DNA of 64,000 bases from Luteolibacter yonseiensis (GTDB lineage Bacteria > Verrucomicrobiota > Verrucomicrobiia > Verrucomicrobiales > Akkermansiaceae), in assembly GCF_016595465.1 (NCBI RefSeq), contig NZ_JAENIK010000002.1:124001-188000 (forward strand), given 5' to 3'. Of this stretch, positions 48,822 to 58,192 are shown one piece after another (position 1 is the stretch's first letter; each line of letters opens with the position of its first letter). The notes under the pieces were generated by a model, which was given only the letters and a program-made list of their open reading frames with translations, ran no database searches and was not told the origin of the DNA. The position numbers were made by a program, and so were the translations under genes.

Positions 48822-49001
48822 ATGCAGGTAATCGTTTTCAGGGAAGAAGGAAACAAGCTTCAAGCGTTGTTGCAGGAATGGCTGGGATATATCCCTGACG
48901 TCAAGATTCACAAGATGTCCCAATCCGAGACGGGGACACAAGTGACGCTCACGATTTTCTACACCGGGACGATGCGGAGGCCCGAGGCGGCGCAAGGGTA
49001 G
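48822..49001 (+). CDS. Small protein of unknown function
   Basis: 59 residues from ATG 48822 (an in-frame start at 48759 is less likely). Sequence such as MQVIVFREEGNKLQALLQEW and MSQSETGTQVTLTIFYTG looks like a compact alpha/beta protein. A TTGACG hexamer lies at 48759. It converges with the regulator that ends at 49051. No family recognised. Confidence 0.6.
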   Translation: MQVIVFREEGNKLQALLQEWLGYIPDVKIHKMSQSETGTQVTLTIFYTGTMRRPEAAQG

Positions 49002-49050
49002 GGGCAGGCAGGCTCGAAAACCGGATGATCTCAAGGAGGATTCCGGAAAA

Positions 49051-49971
49051 TCAATCCGCCCTCTGGAGTGACACGCACTCCCTTCTCCGGAACCCGGTGG
49101 GAGAGCTGCCGGTAAAGCGGGCGAAGCTGCGGTTGAACTGCGACAGCGACTGATACCCGACCTGGAAGGCGATTTCGGAAATGCGGACCTCCGGTTTGAG
49201 GAGTTCGCTTTTCGCCCATTCGATGCGGCGGCGGTTGATGTAGTCGGTGAGTGTCAGACCGGTGAATTCCTTGAAAATCCGGCAGAAGTGAGACTCGCTC
49301 AGTCCGGCGTGGCGGGCGACGACCGCGAGCGGCAGGGGATCCGCCAGCGAGGTTTCGATCAGCTTCCTCGCACGGGCGACGGCGGTGGGTTCGGCCCCTT
49401 CGGTGGCGAGCGCGATCTTGTCCACGTGTTTGCCAAGTTGCTCGGCGAAGGTGGCGAGCAGGAAGACCATGCTTTGATAACGCTCCGGCTCCACCGCGCG
49501 GGTCTGCAGGTAGGCGGTTTTCAGGGACTCCATGTCATCCGCGGCGATTCCCTGGCGGCTCAGGACTTTGGAGAGTTCGTCAAAAGCCTTGGGGGCGGGC
49601 ACGCTGGTGAAGACCTGCCCGGTTTTCAGAAAGGCGATGAGCCTGGGGCCGTGGCGGACCGGCACGGCGGTGGCGGCCATCCCGGCGAAGCAGTGGCAGG
49701 TGGAGGGACCGTTCACCAACGCTTCGGTCATCAGGCGGTGGTTGATATCGACGCACGCGCTGCAGGGCATCTTGCAGAGATGGAGCTTCTCGCAGAACCC
49801 GCTGCGGTTCACGGATTCGTCGTCGAGACAAAAATTGTTCGTATCGCTGTCGACCAGACGCAGGGGCAGGCCGGTGGCATTTCTGAACGCATGCTGGTAG
49901 GTGAGGAAAAGCTCCGAACGATGGAGCTTTTCAAACAGAGTTTGTTCGAAGTCTTTGTCCGCGTTGATCAT
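49051..49971 (-). CDS. AraC-family regulator with PocR sensory domain
   Basis: 306 residues from ATG 49971. The N-terminal PocR domain (about 10-180) has the cysteine cluster GFCEKLHLCKMPCSACVDIN and PVRHGPRLIAFLKTGQVF, a ligand- or metal-sensing fold known from propanediol and related regulators. The C-terminal 100 residues are an AraC-type double HTH (LAVVARHAGLSESHFCRIFK; ISEIAFQVGYQSLSQFNRSF). The start lies 41 bp inside the end of the copper-ATPase gene, so it is probably read from the cbb3 operon. The cysteines suggest redox or metal sensing (inference). Confidence 0.88.
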   Translation of the reverse strand: MINADKDFEQTLFEKLHRSELFLTYQHAFRNATGLPLRLVDSDTNNFCLDDESVNRSGFCEKLHLCKMPCSACVDINHRLMTEALVNGPSTCHCFAGMAATAVPVRHGPRLIAFLKTGQVFTSVPAPKAFDELSKVLSRQGIAADDMESLKTAYLQTRAVEPERYQSMVFLLATFAEQLGKHVDKIALATEGAEPTAVARARKLIETSLADPLPLAVVARHAGLSESHFCRIFKEFTGLTLTDYINRRRIEWAKSELLKPEVRISEIAFQVGYQSLSQFNRSFARFTGSSPTGFRRRECVSLQRAD

Positions 49972-52393
49972 TTTCCAATGGAACGGAAGCGCTCCATGGG
50001 GGAAGATAGGAGTTCTCCGGGCCCATTGCAACCTCCGCGACGCCGTATCGGCGCTCCCAGAGGCCGAGGGCCACGATCGAGAGGGAAATCGCCGAACTGA
50101 GGGGCATGATGATGGCGGCGACAAGCGGATTCATGTGCCCGGCGAGCGAGAATGCGATGGCGGTGAGATTGTAAACCAGGGCGAAGGCGAAGGCGCTGCG
50201 GACCACGCGGTTCCGGTGCCTCGACAGCGCGAGGAGGCGGGGAAGGAACCTCAGCCCGCTGCCCATGAAGTAAAAATCCGCCTTTCCCTCCAGCACGCTG
50301 CGGTCCACCACAGGGGTGCCGGTGGCCCAGGCGACGTTGAAAGCGAGCGAATCGTTCGCACCATCGCCCAGGTAAAGCGTGTCCTGACGGTCGATTTTCC
50401 GCACCAGGTCTTCTTTCTCGGTGGGGCGGAGCCGGGCGTGGGCATCCTGCGCCGGAATACCGAGACGGGCAGCGGCGGTGGCCACCTTCTCAGGATGATC
50501 TCCCGAGAGAATGACAATGCGGAATCGCCGCGCGCGCAGGCTGTCGATGGCGGCCCTCGCCTCGGGCCTCAGGGATTCCACAAAAAGAAAGCGGGCGATG
50601 ATGAAACCGTTCCTCATGAACACCGTTCCCGGAGAGCCGGTCTGGGGAACTTCTCCGGTCTCGGGATTCCAGCCTGGCCTGCCAAGCGACCAGATGCCGG
50701 TTTCGTCATGGTAGAACCGTCCCGCGCCGGGGACATCCGTGACTTCCGGTGTGGGGAAATCCCTCAACCAGCGTTGTCCATCGCTGCCCAGCGTTTCCAA
50801 AAGCGAACGGGATACCGGATGGAGCGAGTCGCTGGTGAGCTGTGTGAGGGCGATTTTTTCCTCGGTTCCCAACTGGGTGATCGCGGATGGGTTGGTGAGG
50901 ACCGGGCGTTCCATGGTGAGCGTGCCGGTCTTGTCGAAGATCAAGGTGCGGACGCGTTTCAGGCGGGACCACAACAGCGGTTCCTTGATGAAGACCCCGA
51001 GACGTTCCATCGTGCTGCCGCAGAGTTCGTCGGCGAGGGGAAGTGCCACTCCGAGGGCGCACGGGCAGGAGACGACGAAGACGGAGATCATCACCTGGAG
51101 CGCCTGCGCCGTCGAACCATGGCTGAGCCACCAGAAAAATCCCGTTGTGCCGATCACCAACACGGCAAGGAGATAAAAACGAAGCAACTTTTCCAGCGCG
51201 GGCACCCGGATCGACGCACGAGGTGCCTGGGTGAGACGGCGCAGCAGGGAATCCTCCCACGTCTCGCGGGCGGTCAGCGTGACGGGGGTGTTGCCCAGGA
51301 GGATCGCCCCGGCGGGCAGGCTGCGCCCCGGTTGGAAGGTCTGGGGAGCCGCCTCTCCATTGATCCACTCCAGGGAGAAATCCGCCGGAAGCGAATCGAG
51401 CGTCGCCGCGACGGGCACCGCCTGGCCGGACGGCAGCTCGAAGCGGGTGTTGGAGACGATGTCCTCCAGTGCCAGAGGTTCCGCGTGATCCGGGGAACGC
51501 AGTGTTTCCGGCACTGGCTTGCGGCGTTGCAGGCGGTTGCGGTTTTTTTCCACCGCCGAGACCTGGATATAGCGGCCGCCGAGCATGAGAAAGATGAACA
51601 TCGAGACGAAATCGAAGTAGAGCAGTCCCTCGATCCCGCCAGCCCATCCGACGATGGAACCGGAGAACGCGATGACGATGCCCAGCGCGATCGGCAGGTC
51701 GATGTGCAGGGTTCTGGTCCTCAAGGCCAGCCATGCCCGCCGGATGAAATAACCACCGCCGACAAGCATCGAAAGAATTGCCGAGAGGAAGGCGATGAGT
51801 TGGAAGATCGGCGCGAAAGCGAAGTCGAGCGGCATACCGGTGTAGCGCGGCAGGGTGAAAACCATCGCGTTCATGGCGAAGGCCGCGCACAGGCCGGCAC
51901 GCACCGCAAGCTGGCGGGCTTCCCCCCGCGCGGCGTTTTGGGAACGGGGAGTCATTGTGTAACCGAAGCTCGCGACTTCACGGGCGAAGGCCGCGAGGTC
52001 CATCTCTCCGGCAACCCAGCGGAGGTGGAGATTTCCCGTCGCCGGGTTCGCCGCGCATTCCATCGCCCCGCTCCGGCGCAGGAAAAGGTTTTCCACCAGC
52101 CAGACGCACCCCACGCAGGAGACGCCTTCCAGGGAAAACCCACCTGTCGCCGGACTGCCGGGTGGCAGGGTGGATTCGATGTCGTGTGCCGATTTTTCCA
52201 ACCACGAAAAATCATGGGAAACGAACGGCGCGCTGCGGACGGGTGGCAGATTCGAATTGCCGCGCAGGCCATAGAAACGCTCGAGCCCCTCGCTGTTGAT
52301 CAGCGCATGCACGAACTCGCAGCCGTGGCAGCAGAATTTTTCCGCAGCAGCCGTTTCATGGAAGGAGGTTCCGCAGTGAAGGCAGTCGGTCAT
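49931..52393 (-). CDS. ccoI: Copper-translocating P-type ATPase for cbb3 oxidase assembly (CcoI/FixI type)
   Basis: 820 residues. The N-terminus has the FixI-type metal-binding CLHCGTSFHE...CCHGC and a heavy-metal domain with GVSCVGCVWL. Then come transmembrane segments, the copper-site SCPCALG, the phosphorylation motif DKTGTLT and GDGANDS. It exports Cu to the periplasmic side for the binuclear centre of cbb3 oxidase. It lies at the 3' end of the ccoNO operon, after the SafE-type gene. Its last 41 bp overlap the regulator's start. Confidence 0.92.
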   Translation of the reverse strand: MTDCLHCGTSFHETAAAEKFCCHGCEFVHALINSEGLERFYGLRGNSNLPPVRSAPFVSHDFSWLEKSAHDIESTLPPGSPATGGFSLEGVSCVGCVWLVENLFLRRSGAMECAANPATGNLHLRWVAGEMDLAAFAREVASFGYTMTPRSQNAARGEARQLAVRAGLCAAFAMNAMVFTLPRYTGMPLDFAFAPIFQLIAFLSAILSMLVGGGYFIRRAWLALRTRTLHIDLPIALGIVIAFSGSIVGWAGGIEGLLYFDFVSMFIFLMLGGRYIQVSAVEKNRNRLQRRKPVPETLRSPDHAEPLALEDIVSNTRFELPSGQAVPVAATLDSLPADFSLEWINGEAAPQTFQPGRSLPAGAILLGNTPVTLTARETWEDSLLRRLTQAPRASIRVPALEKLLRFYLLAVLVIGTTGFFWWLSHGSTAQALQVMISVFVVSCPCALGVALPLADELCGSTMERLGVFIKEPLLWSRLKRVRTLIFDKTGTLTMERPVLTNPSAITQLGTEEKIALTQLTSDSLHPVSRSLLETLGSDGQRWLRDFPTPEVTDVPGAGRFYHDETGIWSLGRPGWNPETGEVPQTGSPGTVFMRNGFIIARFLFVESLRPEARAAIDSLRARRFRIVILSGDHPEKVATAAARLGIPAQDAHARLRPTEKEDLVRKIDRQDTLYLGDGANDSLAFNVAWATGTPVVDRSVLEGKADFYFMGSGLRFLPRLLALSRHRNRVVRSAFAFALVYNLTAIAFSLAGHMNPLVAAIIMPLSSAISLSIVALGLWERRYGVAEVAMGPENSYLPPWSASVPLENDQRGQRLRTNSV

Positions 52394-52399
52394 GATGGT

Positions 52400-53101
52400 T
52401 CAGTGGCAGCAGGAGGGCAGCTCCTGGTTGGTTTCGGGTGGGTGGTTGTGAGGCAGCGTGCCTTGCAGCCGGAAGGCGAGGACCACCGCGGTGCAAAGCG
52501 CGAGCGAACGTTTCACCCGGCCCAGGGTTGTCGCCTGGAGCCGTGCCCGCAGGTGCCGCATCTGGTGCTGGGCGAGCCAGAGCAGGGGCACGGTCCCAAG
52601 ACCGAAGGCGAGGGAAAACTCCGCCCCACGCAGGCCGGAACCACTGAGCAATGCCGCGCCGAAAAGCAGATACAAAGGGCCGCAAGGCAGCAGCGGTGTC
52701 AGCGCGCCCGCGGCCATGCCGGCCCGGATCGGGGACATCCTGCCGAAACGGAAACGCATCCTCGTGCTGAATCTCAGGAGTGCCGGAGGGCGCGGCAGTT
52801 TCTTTTCCAATCCAAGGGCGAAGACCACGAGAATGCCCACCAACAACCACGGCAGCAAAGCGGCGGGGGAGTTGAAAAACCATTTGAGAGGTTGTTCTCC
52901 CAGCGCCCCACAGACGCCGCCGATCACGGCATAGGATGCCAGCCGGGAGGCGTGGTAGGCGGTCATGGACGCCAGCCGCTGAGCCTCGGAGGCGGGCATG
53001 GCGGCAAGCCCGCAGGCGATGGGGCCGCACATCCCCACGCAGTGCACGCTGGTCACGAGACCTGCCACGAGAGCGCCGAGGGTGGTATGGATGGCATCCA
53101 T
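52400..53101 (-). CDS. SafE/TauE-type cbb3 assembly membrane protein
   Basis: 233 residues with about six membrane segments. HCVGMCGPIACGLA at the N-terminus and TPLLPCGPLYLLFGAALLSG are the signatures of the urease-accessory-like/sulfite-exporter group found next to ccoI. Proteins of this group help to assemble cytochrome oxidase, possibly in copper handling. The C-terminus ends ELPSCCH, a possible metal ligand. It follows the 44-residue protein by 4 bp and precedes ccoI by 6 bp. Confidence 0.85.
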   Translation of the reverse strand: MDAIHTTLGALVAGLVTSVHCVGMCGPIACGLAAMPASEAQRLASMTAYHASRLASYAVIGGVCGALGEQPLKWFFNSPAALLPWLLVGILVVFALGLEKKLPRPPALLRFSTRMRFRFGRMSPIRAGMAAGALTPLLPCGPLYLLFGAALLSGSGLRGAEFSLAFGLGTVPLLWLAQHQMRHLRARLQATTLGRVKRSLALCTAVVLAFRLQGTLPHNHPPETNQELPSCCH

Positions 53102-53105
53102 GGTT

Positions 53106-53240
53106 TCAACGGGTGGGACGGACGACTTCGATGGGTTTCGGCGAATGTTTCGCGGCCACCATGATCAGCGAGCTCCATGCGGCGAGAAGCAGCAGGAAGG
53201 CGGCGACGACCATCAGCTTGGGATATTTCAGCGGATTCAT
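53106..53240 (-). CDS. 44-residue single-helix membrane protein in cbb3 operon
   Basis: The ATG overlaps the ccoG stop (ATGA). A single transmembrane helix (LMVVAAFLLLLAAWSSLIMV) follows a short basic N-terminus, with a basic C-terminal tail. Too short to be FixH/CcoH. It may be a small oxidase-assembly subunit. Only operon context supports a role. Confidence 0.7.
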   Translation of the reverse strand: MNPLKYPKLMVVAAFLLLLAAWSSLIMVAAKHSPKPIEVVRPTR

Positions 53241-54646
53241 TTCAGGGATTGTGGATTGGGACCGAGGAATTTCAGACTCTGGCGGATGGTGGAATCGCCG
53301 GGTTCCGCGTGGATCAGGATGGTGATTTCGGAAGGGCCCTTGTAGCTTTGACGACCTTGCAGGATGACCAGCGGCCGGCTGATTTCTCCCAATGCATCGA
53401 GCGACACCGTCTCGCCCGCTCCGCTGGTGGTGAATCCTGCCGGAGGATTCTCCAGGGTGATCTTCATCCGCACCGTCTGGTTGCGCTTGTTGACGAGGCG
53501 CAGTTGGTAGTGGTTCCGGATGGTCGAGGCGTCGGTGTAGAACGACGGGCCGCGCATCCGAGAAACCTCCGCGAAAACCGGTTTCGCACGCTGGAACGCC
53601 ACGGCTCCGAGAGCGACCAATCCGAGGAAGCCGAGCAGGAGATAGACCAGGATGCGGGGGCGGATGATGCGGCGTTTTTTCCCGGCCAGGCCGCGGGTGG
53701 AATCGTAACGCACGAGGCCGGTCGGGCGCTTGAGCTTGATCATGATGTCGTCGCAGGCATCGATGCATGCCGCACAGCCGATGCACTCCATCTGCAGGCC
53801 GTTCCGGATGTCGATACCGGTCGGGCAGACCTGCACGCAGCGGGTGCAATCCACGCACGATCCCGCGTTCGGATTGGTGGCTTTTCCCCGTGGTTCGCCG
53901 CGCTTCGCGTCGTAGCCGATGACGACGGTATCCTCGTCGGTCAGCGCGGACTGGATGCGTCCGTAGGGACAGAGGATGATGCAGAACTGCTCGCGGAAGA
54001 ATCCGAAGCAGTAGAACAAGGCTCCGGTGAGCAGGGCGACGGTGCCGAAGGCTCCGGCGTTGGCGAGGGGGCTGTGCAGCATGAATTGGTACAACCGGGG
54101 CAGCGGGACGAAGTAGGAGAGGAACACATGGGCGAGAAGGGTGGAAACGAGGATGAAAAGCGCGTGCTTGACGGCGCGGCGGGTGATCTTGGAGGCGGTG
54201 AAAGGGGCGGCGGCCAACCGGCGGCGGGCGCTTGCGTCGCCGTCCGTCCAGCGTTCGATGCGGCGGAAAACATGATCCAGAAACACCGTGTAGGGACAGG
54301 CCCAGCCGCACCAGAGGCGGCCGAGGATGGCGGTGATGAAAAACAGGAGGAATCCCAGTCCGCTGATCAGGAAGAACAGCACCCATAGATCCTGAGCCAG
54401 CAGGGTGAGTCCGAAAAAGTGGAAGCGCCGACGCTCGATGTCGAAGAGCACCGCGGGCGCTCCGTTCACCGTCAGCCATGGCAGGGCGACATAAACGGCG
54501 ATGAGCAGGCCGGCGAACGCTCTCCGGGCTCTGGTGAATTTCCCCCGCACATCCGCCGGATGGAGCACGTGGTGCGAGCCGTCCGCATTGATGGTGGTGA
54601 CGGAAACCAGGTTCGGGCGTTTCAGTGATGTGCGGGTGACAGGCAC
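53237..54646 (-). CDS. ccoG: cbb3 oxidase accessory protein CcoG (RdxA/FixG)
   Basis: About 469 residues from a GTG at 54646; the frame stays open to 54805 but the extra residues look random, so the start is uncertain. Membrane segments lie at about 40-60, 85-105 and 150-200, with WCGWACPYTVFLDH. Two 4Fe-4S sites follow (CVDCTRCVQVCP and CIGCAACIDACD), then a helix and a C-terminal Ig-like domain. Acts in copper or redox handling during oxidase assembly. About 210 bp separate it from ccoP. Confidence 0.9.
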   Translation of the reverse strand: MPVTRTSLKRPNLVSVTTINADGSHHVLHPADVRGKFTRARRAFAGLLIAVYVALPWLTVNGAPAVLFDIERRRFHFFGLTLLAQDLWVLFFLISGLGFLLFFITAILGRLWCGWACPYTVFLDHVFRRIERWTDGDASARRRLAAAPFTASKITRRAVKHALFILVSTLLAHVFLSYFVPLPRLYQFMLHSPLANAGAFGTVALLTGALFYCFGFFREQFCIILCPYGRIQSALTDEDTVVIGYDAKRGEPRGKATNPNAGSCVDCTRCVQVCPTGIDIRNGLQMECIGCAACIDACDDIMIKLKRPTGLVRYDSTRGLAGKKRRIIRPRILVYLLLGFLGLVALGAVAFQRAKPVFAEVSRMRGPSFYTDASTIRNHYQLRLVNKRNQTVRMKITLENPPAGFTTSGAGETVSLDALGEISRPLVILQGRQSYKGPSEITILIHAEPGDSTIRQSLKFLGPNPQSLK

Positions 54647-54859
54647 GGGAAAAGATTGGCACGTGAGGAGGAATGGCGCTCCGCATCCCTTCTCGGTTGC
54701 TGCGCGGATCTTGCTGGGAATGGAGGGAGGGTGTTTCAAGCAGAGGCGATCTCCGATCCGCCATGTCCATGAACGGTCGACGAGAAACGCCGGAGCCCAC
54801 CTCATCGGTTTTTCATGGGACTGGGCGGATCGGAGTCTGCCATTCCTTGCGGAGGTGGC

Positions 54860-55516
54860 TCACTCCCCCTTCGCAAAATCCTTCGGATTTTCGTGGATGA
54901 GGTAGGCCGTGAGCTGTGCGATCTGCATCGGCGGCAATATCTGACCCCACGCGGCCATTTTCGCGCCGTTGTGACCGGCGGAGTCCGCGGGCGTGCCGTT
55001 GTTGATGAGTCGGAAGATGTCCATCGGCTTCGCTCCGTATTTCCACTCTCCGTCGTTCAACGGAAGGCCGGGAAGAGGGACGAACTGGCCGCCGCCCGCA
55101 TCGATGCGGGCGGAGAGATTCTCCCCATGGCAGGCGATGCAGTTGCCGAGGAATGTCTGCTTGCCTGCTGCCACCGCTGCTGGATCGGTGGCCCAGGTGC
55201 CTACCAGGGCGTCGTCATTCAGCTTGCCGAGCATCTCCTCCAGAGCGGCGGCTTTGGCTTTTTCGATGACCTGGATCTGCTTGCCGATGGCTTCCTGATC
55301 GCTTTCGAAAAGGCCGAAATTGTAGTAGAACACCCAGTAGCCCACAAAGAAGAGGATGGAGCCGAAGAAGATCGCCAGCCACCAGTTCGGCATGAGTTGG
55401 TCGTATTCCTGGATGCCGTCGTATTCGTGGCTCCGGAGCACGACCTCCTGTGATTTGGAGGCATACTCGGCGACGGGAGGTCCTCCTTCCGGATTTTTTG
55501 AATCGTTGGGGTTCAT
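54860..55516 (-). CDS. ccoP: cbb3 oxidase subunit III-like cytochrome c (CcoP), one haem site
   Basis: 218 residues. The cytosolic N-terminus contains EYDGIQEYDQLMPNWW, then a membrane helix (LAIFFGSILFFVGYWVFYY) and a periplasmic cytochrome c domain with one CIACH haem motif and Met ligand candidates. Typical CcoP has two haem motifs (about 300 residues); this one has lost one domain. Overlaps ccoQ by 4 bp. Confidence 0.9.
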   Translation of the reverse strand: MNPNDSKNPEGGPPVAEYASKSQEVVLRSHEYDGIQEYDQLMPNWWLAIFFGSILFFVGYWVFYYNFGLFESDQEAIGKQIQVIEKAKAAALEEMLGKLNDDALVGTWATDPAAVAAGKQTFLGNCIACHGENLSARIDAGGGQFVPLPGLPLNDGEWKYGAKPMDIFRLINNGTPADSAGHNGAKMAAWGQILPPMQIAQLTAYLIHENPKDFAKGE

Positions 55517-55683
55517 GGTTCGTCGGGAGTCTTGGACAAGGGGATGGAGGCCAGTTGGTCACAGCGGTGGCGCGGCAGGCAGAGTGCCCGGATGGTGGCG
55601 ATGAAGAACACCCCGGCGGTGGCGATGAAGGAGATGATGGGCACGATGGTGGCCCAGTCTTCGTAAACGATGCGCTTGAACAT
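55513..55683 (-). CDS. ccoQ: Small cbb3 subunit, CcoQ-like
   Basis: 56 residues from ATG 55683, one membrane helix (ATIVPIISFIATAGVFFIAT) and a basic tail. Position between ccoNO and ccoP, with an ATGA overlap into ccoP, matches CcoQ/FixQ, which stabilises the complex. Confidence 0.75.
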   Translation of the reverse strand: MFKRIVYEDWATIVPIISFIATAGVFFIATIRALCLPRHRCDQLASIPLSKTPDEP

Positions 55684-55699
55684 GGAGGTGGTTTTTCGG

Positions 55700-58174
55700 T
55701 TAGCGGGTGGTGGCACGGGTGGCGTCCGGATCGAGGGCGGGGGCTGGTTTCAGCGCGGGTTTCCCGACGGTGTGGTAGGCTCCGATCTTCTGCAGGTAGG
55801 CGATGAGCGCCACGCCTTCGGTTTCCGCGAGCTCGCGGCGCAGGAGCTCGGGAGAGAGATCCGGTTTGCCGGGGAGGAAGGCTCCCGCCTTGACCAGCGC
55901 GGTGGCGATCTCGAATCCCTGGTCGCGGGCGCTTTGTTCGATCGCATCCTTGGTCATCGCGGGCCATGGCACTCCCAGTGTGGATTGTGCGGCGATTTTT
56001 CCTGGCAGCGATTTCACATCGGCCTTGGCCTCGAAAAGGAACGCGTAAGGAGGCATGTTCGAACCGGGCGAGGTCTGGCGGGGATCGATGAGATGGTTGA
56101 AGTGCCACAGGTTGTCGCGCTTTCCGAGACGCATGACGGTGGAGCCGGTCACCAGTGCTCCGCCCTCGCGGGAGAGGTCCGGCCCGGTGCGCTTGGAACC
56201 CCATTGGTAAGGGTGGTCGTAGATGGACTCGCCGAGGCGGCTGTATCCTTCGGTCGGCCCGGGTCCGTAGCGCAGGACGTCGGGGACCAGCGTGCGGATC
56301 ATCTGCGAGTGGCAGTTGTAGCAACCCTCCGCCACATAGATGTCGCGGCCGGCGAGCTCGAGCGGGGTATAGATTTCCTGCACGCGGTCCTCCACGTTCG
56401 CCGCGCGGTTCACGAGCAGTGAAGGGATGATCTGCACCACGCCGCCAACCGCCGCGGTGATGAAGATGAGAATGGTGAAGGGGAGGTGGTTCTCGATAAG
56501 GCGGGAGAAGTAGGTCGCCCAGCTTCCCGGATTCGCACGGAAGACGATGACGCCCTTGATTCCCAGGCCGATCGCGACCAGCAGCGCCGCCTTGTCCGCG
56601 TGCGGGGGCAGGAAGAACCACAGGACCATGAAAAGGTGCGACAATACGAGGTAGATCACCGGGTCTCCGGAAAACGCTTCCTTGAGTGTCATGCGGTGCT
56701 TTTTCCCGGTGACCATGATTTCCACCTCCACAGTGTCGTCCGTGGCCTTTCCGCTGCGGGCGGTCATGTAGATGTTCACCGCACCAAGCAGGAAGCCGAC
56801 AAGGTAAAGCGTGCCGCCGAACGCCCGGAGGGCGTAGTGGATGTTGATGGAGCGCAGCGTCTCGACGAATTCATACTTCAGGGTGGCGCCGCCGGGATTC
56901 GTTTCGCTGAGCATCAGCCCCTGGGTGATGCCCGCCACCCACATCGCGGCGACGTAGAGCAGGATGCCCACCAGGCCGATCCAGAAATGCATGTTCGCCA
57001 GCGTGGTGGACCAGAGTTTCGTTTTCCACAGGCGCGGTGCGAGCCAGTAGAACATGCCCGCCGCCATGAATCCGTTCCAGCCGAGCGCTCCGGAATGAAC
57101 GTGGCCGATGGTCCAGTCCGTGTAATGGGACAGGGCGTTCACCGCGCGGATGGAAAGCAGCGGGCCCTCGAAGGTCGCCATGCCGTAGAATGTCACCGCG
57201 GTGGCGAAGAATTTGATGACCGGGTCGGTGCGCAGCTTGTCCCATGCGCCGCGCAATGTCAGCAGTCCGTTGAGCATGCCCGCCCATGAGGGAGCCCACA
57301 GCATGAGGGAGAACAGCATTCCCAATGTCTGCAGCCATTGTGGCAGGGAGGTGTTCAGCAGGTGGTGGGGACCCGCCCAGATATAGATGAAGACCAGCGC
57401 CCAGAAGTGGATGATGGAAAGCCGGTAGGAATACACCGGGCGGTCCGCCGCCTTCGGCAGGAAATAATACATGATCCCGAGGATCGGCGTGGTGAGGAAG
57501 AAGGCGACGGCGTTGTGGCCGTACCACCATTGCACCAACCCGTCCTGGACGCCGCCGAAGATCGGGTAGGAATGCACCAGCGAGGTGGGCAGCGACAGGT
57601 GGTTGACCACATACAGCATCGCGATGGTGACGATGGTGGCGATGTAGAACCACAGCGAAACGTAGAGGCTGCGCTCGTTCCGTTTCGCCAGTGTCCAGAA
57701 GAAGTTCACTCCGAAAATCACCCAGATGACCACGACGCCGATGTTCAACGGCCAGATCAGCTCGGCGTACTCCTTGCCTCGGGTGAGGCCCGCGGGCAGG
57801 GTGACGGCCGCCCCCACGATGATCAGCTGCCAGCCCCAGAAGTGGATGCGGGAAAGCCAGTCAGAAGCCGTCCGCACCCGGCAGAGCCGCTGGGTGGAGT
57901 AATAGACGCCGGCGAAAACCATGTTTCCGACGAAGGCGAAAATCACCGCGTTCGTATGCAGGGGCCGGATGCGGCCGAAGGTGATGTAGGACAGACCCTC
58001 GGATTTCAACAGGCCGAAGCTGAGCATTTCCAAAAATTTGCCGTTCATCTGCCACCACGACAGCTGGGTCGCGGCGAGCACTCCCACCAGCATGCCGATG
58101 ATGCCCCAGAAGATTGATGCGGTCATGAACCGCCGTACGGTTTTGTCGTCGTAGGTGATGGAGGTGGTGGGCAT
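55700..58174 (-). CDS. ccoNO: Fused cbb3 oxidase subunits I and II (CcoN-CcoO)
   Basis: 824 residues. Residues 1 to about 490 are CcoN with the haem and CuB histidines in RPLHTNAVIFAF, WYGHNAVAF, WAGPHHLLN and IGHVHSGALGWNG, about twelve helices. Residues about 500-824 are CcoO: a membrane anchor, then a cytochrome c with CYNCH at about 618-622, ESIYDHPYQWGSKRTGPDL and a Met-containing PGSNMPPY. Reduces O2 to water with high affinity and pumps protons. The fusion fixes 1:1 stoichiometry. An 18-bp gap separates it from the small gene upstream. Confidence 0.95.
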   Translation of the reverse strand: MPTTSITYDDKTVRRFMTASIFWGIIGMLVGVLAATQLSWWQMNGKFLEMLSFGLLKSEGLSYITFGRIRPLHTNAVIFAFVGNMVFAGVYYSTQRLCRVRTASDWLSRIHFWGWQLIIVGAAVTLPAGLTRGKEYAELIWPLNIGVVVIWVIFGVNFFWTLAKRNERSLYVSLWFYIATIVTIAMLYVVNHLSLPTSLVHSYPIFGGVQDGLVQWWYGHNAVAFFLTTPILGIMYYFLPKAADRPVYSYRLSIIHFWALVFIYIWAGPHHLLNTSLPQWLQTLGMLFSLMLWAPSWAGMLNGLLTLRGAWDKLRTDPVIKFFATAVTFYGMATFEGPLLSIRAVNALSHYTDWTIGHVHSGALGWNGFMAAGMFYWLAPRLWKTKLWSTTLANMHFWIGLVGILLYVAAMWVAGITQGLMLSETNPGGATLKYEFVETLRSINIHYALRAFGGTLYLVGFLLGAVNIYMTARSGKATDDTVEVEIMVTGKKHRMTLKEAFSGDPVIYLVLSHLFMVLWFFLPPHADKAALLVAIGLGIKGVIVFRANPGSWATYFSRLIENHLPFTILIFITAAVGGVVQIIPSLLVNRAANVEDRVQEIYTPLELAGRDIYVAEGCYNCHSQMIRTLVPDVLRYGPGPTEGYSRLGESIYDHPYQWGSKRTGPDLSREGGALVTGSTVMRLGKRDNLWHFNHLIDPRQTSPGSNMPPYAFLFEAKADVKSLPGKIAAQSTLGVPWPAMTKDAIEQSARDQGFEIATALVKAGAFLPGKPDLSPELLRRELAETEGVALIAYLQKIGAYHTVGKPALKPAPALDPDATRATTR

Positions 58175-58192
58175 GATGTTGGTGAAATGATT

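Noticed and set aside
49901..53164. 1087-codon plus-strand frame opposite ccoI
   Set aside because: Shadow: rich in Gln/Arg/His and without domains, while the minus strand has CPC, DKTGT and GDGAND motifs.
53106..54800. 564-codon minus frame through ccoG
   Set aside because: Only its last 44 codons, starting from an ATG that overlaps the ccoG stop, look like a protein. The remainder is out of frame with ccoG.
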